Source: Pyricularia pennisetigena (Eukaryota; Ascomycota; Sordariomycetes; Magnaporthales; Pyriculariaceae). Taken from it: a DNA stretch of 64,000 nucleotides. The stretch is from assembly GCF_004337985.1 (NCBI RefSeq), contig NC_043742.1, positions 1,970,176-2,034,175 on the forward strand, written 5' to 3'. The translations under genes and the position numbers were made by a program. Below, one piece after another: positions 57,246 through 64,000 of this stretch (position 1 is the stretch's first letter; the number at the start of each line of letters is the position of its first letter). The notes beneath the pieces are model-generated. The model saw only the letters and a program-made list of their open reading frames with translations. It made no database searches and was not told where the DNA came from.

Positions 57246-60200
57246 ATGTCGGACTCGAGCACGAATGGCGGCAGGGCGTTTCCCCTTACCAGGCCGCCCA
57301 AAAGACGTGCGCCTCGACTGCAAAACCTGAGAAAGTGGGATGGGGCAGCCAGAACAAGTTATTCCTGGGACCCTGTGGCGAAGGTGAGTAGTGTTTTTTT
57401 TTTCTTTTCCTTTTCGTTTGTTCTATATTTTGCATATTGTTTTTCTTTTTAGTATTGTTGCTTGCGGTAACGTCCATCAACCATGTAGCTGACATTCAAC
57501 AACAAATCGAACTACCAGGACAAGGCACTGTGGGTACCAACGGGCAATTGCCGCGTTTACCTATATGGCCATGGCGAGTCTCGGAGAGAGCCGTCTTTCA
57601 AGCTTCCTTTTTACGAGCTGCAGGAACAGCGTTGCTTGCCATTGATTGAGCGGTATCTTGTCATTTTGGAATCGGCGACATGCGCAACCTCAACTACAGC
57701 GGCTGCAAGGAGGTCGCACAAATCCTTCAACCGTGCCGCATGGGACGAGGAAATGATAGATCTGTATATCCCAGCGCCGTCTCAAGTGCAGGCGGACGTC
57801 TTCTACCTCGCTGTGCGGAATTTCTTTGCATTTCTTCTCCGAAAATCCCTGGTTGGCATGCATCTCGGAAACGCCATAGTTCAGCTTTTGCACAGTATGA
57901 ACGAGTACCGCGAGCCGGGGGTGGACAATCTGGGGGATCTCATGAACTTTCTTGAGGAGGAGGGTTATTTCTTTCTGGCTGGCCAGTCGTCGCATGCCTT
58001 GGCCATGCTGCATTTTGGCGAGTCCTTGCAAATCCGACACATTTATACCGATGCTTTCGCTCACTGCGTTGGCATGGCGGATCAACTTCACAAAAGCTCA
58101 GAATACACTGTGAGTACACTCTCATTCACTTCTTCTCATAGGTCATACCCGGCGACTGTGAGAGAGTAACGACTAACCTAACCACGCGACACAGCACATC
58201 AGCCCTGCAGCACGTCGAGCGATACGGAGAACTCGAAGCGCCATGGACAACAAGCTATCCCGATCCAGCCGAATGCTTCAAAATTTTCTCGAGGAAGATC
58301 TCTCAGAGCAGCGCCTTGGATTGACAACAGGCGCCCGTGCGCACTTGGACCGGTTCCGCACCTTTGTCGTGTCGTTTTACGCCACCAAGTTCGGCCAGTG
58401 GCCGCCGCGCGGAGCCAACAGCTCCAAGAGCATCTTTAGCGCCGAGATCTATTCCAGGATGGCGGAAGACTTTGGCCGCCTTTACGAATACCTCGTGGAC
58501 GAAAGGTTCACTATTAGCGACAGTAGTCCCGCGCTTGCCCAGGGCGGCATTTGTGTGCTGCAGAGCGTGGAGGCTTTTGATCGCGAGCGTGGTTATGTGG
58601 GGTTGAGGAACCCGCTTCCCTTGTTGCCAGAGATTGCTGGCCGAGGTGACTGCTCGGTCAGTCCCTCGTCATCTACAAGATCTTCCAAATCAACCATCTC
58701 GTCCAAAGTACCGTCGATCTCGAAATCCTCGCGCCGAAAATCATGGTTCAGCGTCGGTCGGTCGGACAAGTCCCGCATTGACACCCGCGTGGCTGTCCAT
58801 GCTGCGCTACTGGCGGCCAGCAATGGGAGTCGCGAGGTCCTCACCAACGAGTTTGTAATCGCATATCGACGTTTTGAGGAAGAGTTGGCTCTTTCGACGG
58901 TGAAGCAGAGCGACAAGGACAAGGTTACCCTTGTCGACGCTCGCAAAGTCCGTTGGATTTTAGTGTACTGTACCTACCAGACTCTGCTCGACTGCACTCG
59001 CCTGCCACAGGACGTCAAGCCCGTCGAGACCCCATATAGCCTCTGCATCCCTACTGCTGACCTCCCGACATGGGAAGAAGATTTTGTCCCGTCGCGTTCA
59101 ACTTTGTCTAACCGAAGGGACAGGCCTCCGTTGAGCTGGGCCAACAAATCTCATGCAGTCGTCCCCGAGCAGCGACCCAAGAGCGCACACGCGACGCTCG
59201 GTACCCCAACAATGACGCTCGAGCCAGACGTGAATTACTACGCCTTGACGCACCCCGACGAATCGGACCGTCGTGGTCGACATGCGACTATACATGTTCC
59301 GCCAAGGGGAAGCAGTCTGACACGCGGTCTCGGGAGCTTGACCGGGTCCTTGTCCAGAGCTTCGTCAAGGAATAATAGTATCCGGCGGTCAATCGTCGGC
59401 GCCTTCACCACAAGCCCCACCCCGGAGCCGCCCGTCAAGTCCTCGATGCGAAGGAAGCCAAGCAAGAGTAGCTACCAAGCGATCGTCATCCCAGGATACG
59501 GCAACGGGATCAACGATGTCCAGTTCAGAAGCGTTTCGGACAGTCTTGTTCCCGCCGAAGAGGAAGCATGGGGGCGGCCACCTTCGACTGTACCACCAGT
59601 TCCACCCCTGCCGATTAATATCAGCCATCACCAGGATAACGTGTCGTCGAGTCAGAGAAGATCGCGAGATTTACTCAACGACAGGCTCGACAAGCGAGGA
59701 TCCCGCTACATACCGTTTGGGGACATGCCGAATATTCTGACAGCAGGAATCCCCCCGCCCGCTGCCAAAGAACAGACGGCACAGCGTACCGCGTCCACTG
59801 CCTCCAACTCCAGCTCTAGCACCGCTCGCTCCCAGGGCGACTTTAGCACGGCACCCACCACGCCCCTGACTGACGACAAAGTCGAGCTCGACCCCGTCAG
59901 GCACAGGTTCTCGCTCCGCAGCCCGGCATCGCTGCCTCAAATCACCGTCACGGACCCCATCCGTCGCCGAACCATCGCCACTCCACCGCTCCCGCACCGC
60001 AACCCGGCCCGCCCGTTCTCCATCGTCGGCACCCTGGGCCCCATCAGCAGACCGATGGTGCAGGAGATACTCGGCGTGGAGCGCGAATTCCTCGCCGCCC
60101 CGCCCTCGCCCAACAGCCGGGCGCCATCCCCATTGCGCATCAGCAAAGCCCCAAACGTCATGCCCGGCAGCAACGCTCCGCGGTGCACCCACCAGAATCC

Positions 60201-60459
60201 TCTCGGAAGCCATCCGACAGGACTCTGGTCCAACAGTCCGCCGATCCTCTGTACCGACTGCTTCTCTGACAGTGCGAGCGAGTGCGACACGGTGAGCGAG
60301 TACCTTGACGCCCAGAGCCAATGGGAAGGCCTGGGGATACAGAACGGCGTCATGGATACCGATTTTAGCGAGGCCTGGGATCAGTTTGGGGGGCTTGGAG
60401 GGTTGAGGCCGTTGAGTGTCGCGGTTGGTGGTGGGAAGGGTGGATTCGGGTCGCGGTGA
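57246..60459 (+). CDS. DUF8004 family fungal protein
   Basis: Three exons, 57246-57383, 57489-58109 and 58195-60459, give 1007 residues with phase 0 at both joins. The N-terminus is basic (PPKRRAPRLQNLRKWDG). It is followed by a segment where a small beta domain (LTFNNKSNYQDKALWVPTGN, VYLYGHGESRREPSFKLPF) precedes the helical DUF8004 core with LYIPAPS, AVRNFFAFLLRKSLVGMHLG and LGDLMNFLEEEGYF. The last 600 residues are Ser/Pro/Arg-rich and disordered. DUF8004 is a fungal family of unknown function. The model corrects a fragmented frame: the exon 2 reading frame runs unbroken from the acceptor at 57489. A branch-site CTAACC precedes the last exon. Confidence 0.88.
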
Positions 60460-62183
60460 TGAATTCGCTTCTCTTTTACATCATGATGTCTTAAGAACAG
60501 CTACCAGATTTTGTCATTTTCATTTGTCCGACTTTTTTCGGTCATCCAATCTCTCTTGGTTGACTTGACTATCTTTTCCATCTGTTGAGCTTTGATACCC
60601 ATTTACTATACTAGACTATTGCCTTTCAATTATTTTGGTTTCTTGGGGAATTTTATCTGTTCCCAGCTATCCGCCGTGCTAATTTTCCATCCGTGCCTGG
60701 AGTGCACTGCCGTCTGCGCAACACGGGACAGATTTCGAGTATGCTCTCAAAGCTACAATTGACATGGTTAGCGCCATCTGTTTGCCACAAGCATATTCGC
60801 GACAGGCCCTACATGAACATGTTCGTTCGGTGGGCCGGCGACGCATTTGGATTGGTTGTCTTATCCGTGACCAAATTATGACGGCCGATATTCGTTTCAA
60901 GGATCTTTCTGCTGATACCGCTTGTTTTTTTACATCCAGCTTTCGGTTTCCCTATTGCTTTCATTGCAAATCCCACTCTATTGGTAAAATAGCTTATTTT
61001 ATCGCCCAAAACTTGACCTTCTTTCCTCTTCTTGGGCAGTAACGGCACAGTCAATACCGAGGGAATTCCCCGTGACGCTCCGACTCGCGCAGGCAGCTAC
61101 AATAAAATCCTTGTCTGGTGGGCCGTTGCCAAGGATAAAAGAACGTCTGAGTAATGTATCTCATTGAACGCTCTGCGCTTTACGACCAGTCTGGAAGCTT
61201 TAACCCTGCCCTGCCCTGCTAACGCGGAATGAATATCAGGTCGGTCATGCCGGTGCGTGCCAGGGTGAACCTATGACCAGGCTAGAGTAATTTCAGTCTC
61301 TACCACATCCAAAGCACCGGTTCTAAAGAAGCCACCATTTAGAAGCCAGAACCGATCCCGAATGTAGGCAATGGATTGCTGTTGGTACAGAAATGTCCTA
61401 CGGGCGCCAGGCGAAACCCTCCCCTCGCCCCCACCGCTGTTACAGTGTATGCATCAATCCAACTTCCACAACGCAGCCTTAATTTTGGTGCATGCGGCCC
61501 ACAGGTGTTTCGCGCATTTTTGTATAAATATTTCAGCTATTTAATAAATAATGGTTAACTTAACAATTTTAACATTTAAAATTATAACCTATTTTTTTTA
61601 TACATGATAACTGATTCCGGCTGTAATGCTATTCAAAATGTTGACCAAAATTGACATTATAATTAAAAGTTTTACCGAAGCGCAATGAGAACGCGTAGGT
61701 TTTTTTTTCTTTTTTGTTTTGTTATATAGTAAAGATTGTTATCGAAAACGGATGAAACCCCCCCACCCCAAAAGTCCCACACGGTTGCAGATGTGCCACC
61801 ACTGTTCAGGGATGTGGATTTTTACCCCTACCACCATCCAATGCAGAATATTATCGTTTAGTCAATGCATTCATACATACCACATATACTATAGCGCATT
61901 ATGGGCAGTTGATGTACGGTCGTAATCAAGTAAATGGTATATTAGACATGACCAATATACAATGCAGCCGATCCAAAAATAAACCTGCGAAACTCATATA
62001 TAAGAAGCGGTGCAAATTGAGACTAACTATGTTGATCTATTGAGTGCATTGAAACTCCACGATACTCTCACTGCAGATTTATAGCTGTTCTGTGTAAACC
62101 GTTTATGGTTTCCTCACCCTCCTGAAGTTTACACCCTGCCGACGCAGGCATTCCTCCTCAGCTGTATAACAAAGAGCAACACT
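60460..62183. other. AT-rich intergenic, no supported gene
   Basis: No coding frame. TpA-rich DNA at 61540-61730 and a CCCTG-type microsatellite at about 61206-61220, as also seen near 38330. Confidence 0.5.
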
Positions 62184-62462
62184 ATGCTACTCAAGAGCCT
62201 ATTTTCCGTCATCACCGCCGCTACGGCTCTTCTTCCAACCGCCCACGCCGGAACAAGCCACGGAGCCCTAAAGACCTGCCATTATAAGATTCTAAGGCTA
62301 AACCACCACAAGTGGGAGGATCGCGGCGAAGGTTCAGCCTCGCCCGGCTCAACGCAAACAATCGAGGGAACCGAGGTTAAATTTAGCAAAGACTGCTTGC
62401 CGAGTCATAAAAACCGGGGTTTGTATATAGAGATGAAGACACCCAGCTTCCAGCCGGCATAG
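62184..62462 (+). CDS. Small secreted protein, candidate MAX-like effector
   Basis: A single exon of 92 residues. The signal peptide MLLKSLFSVITAATALLPT ends AHA, leaving about 70 mature residues. The mature part has exactly two cysteines 39 residues apart: the first opens a strand-like CHYKILRL, the second follows TEVKFSKD and is succeeded by another strand-like GLYIEMK. This size, the two-cysteine spacing and strand placement are what MAX effectors show; the family was defined by structure, so sequence alone is suggestive only. It is the only gene in a 3.5-kb AT-rich region, with an inverted-repeat transposon-like element 825 bp downstream. No close family is recognised. Confidence 0.7.
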   Translation: MLLKSLFSVITAATALLPTAHAGTSHGALKTCHYKILRLNHHKWEDRGEGSASPGSTQTIEGTEVKFSKDCLPSHKNRGLYIEMKTPSFQPA

Positions 62463-63286
62463 TCGCGTGTCAAAAAAAAAAAAACAAAGACTTGAGTTTC
62501 GTGGAGTACTTTTACACTGCAATATTACCTGGAGAAAGAAATTTATACCAAGGGACTGTATTTATATTTGGGGCACTTGTCATTCTATGAGATTGCTGTA
62601 ATTGGCTGGCCTGATTGTCGGATATTCAAAGTGGTTTATATACTAATTGTAAATCATACAACGAGGTGGGTTTATAAGTTTATTTTATTTGGGCGGCATT
62701 GTGTAGCTCTTGTTCCGTCGATCCGATACCACTGATCATCAATGTCTTTGTTTTGCGTTAGGTTATCTTTGACAAACCGTCATGGTGCTCGCCGAAGGGG
62801 CTAGCCGCTGGAACGCCATATGCATTCGTGCAGCTTCGTCAACCTGTCAAGTCGGCTTGTCCCTAAAAACGAATGATTAACAGGGGGTACGCAACGTTAG
62901 GAAGCACTGCGCACAAGTGCGAATATTCTCCCTTGATTGACCCTGCCGCAGCCTGCTATCCAGGGCAAAACATGAGGCGCCTATATTTCATGGGCGACGA
63001 CATGATCCGGAATAATCCTGCAAATGCTTCGCTCAAGCAACGAGCATCGTGCAGTGCTGCGACGTTTCTCCCTAGCGGCACGCTCTTTCAATTAGTTCCC
63101 CTGGTAAACCACCTCCTTATTGATTCTCTACCTATTCTTCATATCCTTGCGCTTTTGACATCGCCCTGGTACGGCCAGCGCCTTTTTGCCCCAATAACTT
63201 AAAGTGTCAACCTTGAATGAAAGGCTCGTTGATTGGAGGGAAATGGGAAAGATCTCAAGGCTCGACAATGCAGTCCGGGACGTGTA
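62463..63286. other. AT-rich intergenic
   Basis: No coding frame with features; a 109-residue frame at 62873-63202 lacks signal peptide and motifs. Confidence 0.5.
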
Positions 63287-63821
63287 CTTGTGGGTTAAGC
63301 TTCGCGGAACCCCCTGTCAAACAGGGGGTCCATAAAATTTGTAATCACCTTATTTAATATGTAAATTTGGAGATTTTCGACTTTAACGGGTTGCACCTGG
63401 ACAATCACAAATCCAGACTTTCTTTGGAACAAATCAGCGTATGGGAAAACAAATAAAAGTCCTATGTACGAAATAGGAAAAAAGAAATCTGGAGGGGAAA
63501 TTTTAAGCAACAAAAATCAAGTTGCCCATTAATATTATATAATAAGCCTTTACAATATTGATACAATGTTAATAACTCGTTTTTATTCTTTATATTGACC
63601 CGTAAAAACTTTGTTAATTTTTACCATTTTGTATAAAGGATTTCTACTCGTTTTCCCTCACGTTAGCCTTTACCAAAAGAACTTGGATTTATAGTTGTCG
63701 AGATGCAGGCCGTTCAAACTTCTGGTTTTGATTTTTGTATATAATTTATGTACAAAGTCGAATCATCCAGATTTTAGGGACCCCCGGTCTGACCGGGGCT
63801 CTGCGAAGCTCAAACCACAAG
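63287..63821. mobile_element. MITE-like inverted-repeat element with TA target duplication
   Basis: A 535-bp element bounded by imperfect terminal inverted repeats of about 50 bp. The left end reads CTTGTGGGTTAAGCTTCGCG and the right end (reverse strand) CTTGTGGTTTGAGCTTCGCA, with further matches beyond. Each end is flanked by TA (63285-63286 and 63822-63823), the target duplication of Tc1/mariner elements. Each repeat contains a palindrome: CCCCCTGT/ACAGGGGG on the left, CCCCGGTC/GACCGGGG on the right, so the stems differ in sequence but keep pairing. The AT-rich interior has no transposase, so the element would need one supplied in trans. Degradation by RIP is possible. Confidence 0.82.
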
Positions 63822-64000
63822 TAGTTTATAAGCATGCATTCACTTGATTTATCAACTGTTATATTTGGTGGGCTTTTGTGGCTGTGCTTACGATATTTGC
63901 TGGCATGACCTGACAATCGAGTCGAGGAAAATAAATGTTTATGCCGAGATGCTAATAATAGTCTGCCGGGAAACTGATTATTCAAAACCTTTCTTTTAGT
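63822..64000. other. Right flank of the inverted-repeat element
   Basis: Short AT-rich sequence to the window end; no feature seen. Confidence 0.5.

Noticed and set aside
62873..63202. 109-residue plus-strand frame near the second effector candidate
   Set aside because: No signal peptide, odd composition, no family resemblance; probably chance in AT-rich DNA.

Overview
This window looks like nuclear DNA of a filamentous ascomycete, most likely a Sordariomycete. Protein genes carry short introns (mostly 50-120 nt) with GT..AG ends and CTAAC/CTGAC-type branch sites. The products are fungal (Zn2Cys6 regulator, UstYa/DUF3328 protein, SYG1-type SPX-EXS protein, DUF8004 protein), and GC-rich coding blocks sit between gene-poor, AT-leaning stretches with long A/T homopolymers. 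Two small secreted proteins with a MAX-effector-like layout and a bacterial-type expansin suggest a plant-associated species, possibly Magnaporthales (Pyricularia-like). That placement is inference from gene content only.

Layout. 1-12 kb: an M18 aminopeptidase (-), a two-exon lysine/arginine-rich secreted protein (-) in a gene-poor stretch, and the five-exon mitochondrial NAD(P) transhydrogenase (-). 12-24 kb: a candidate MAX-like effector (+), a small membrane protein (+), the complex I subunit NDUFA12 (-) divergent from the phosphatidylglycerophosphate synthase PGS1 (+), and a SYG1/XPR1-like SPX-EXS protein (+). A tRNA-Glu(CTC) with an intron follows. 25-35 kb: a small membrane-anchored orphan (+), CTP synthase (+, six bases-rich short exons at its 5' end), an 11-base assembly gap, then a divergent maltose-type permease (-) / alpha-glucosidase (+) pair, with a UstYa-family gene (-) tail to tail with the glucosidase. 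36-43 kb: a secreted PAN/apple-like protein (+), a Zn2Cys6 regulator (-) and a cytochrome P450 (-). 44-54 kb: a run of secreted products: expansin (-), Cys-rich small protein (+), sedolisin protease (-), pepsin-like protease (+). 57-60.5 kb: a long DUF8004 protein (+). 60.5-64 kb: AT-rich, gene-poor DNA with a second MAX-like effector candidate (+) and a 535-bp TA-flanked inverted-repeat element.

How they fit together. NDUFA12, PGS1 (cardiolipin pathway) and the transhydrogenase all serve the mitochondrial inner membrane, and NDUFA12 and PGS1 share a 314-bp promoter with two identical telomere-like CCCTAACC boxes. The permease/glucosidase pair forms a MAL-type maltose utilisation unit with a near-perfect CGG-N5-CCG palindrome between the genes. 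The UstYa, regulator and P450 genes could be a small tailoring-enzyme group, but no backbone enzyme or repeated precursor peptide was found. Exon models were built by hand from splice signals, reading-phase agreement and family sequence conservation; no alignment or transcript data were available.
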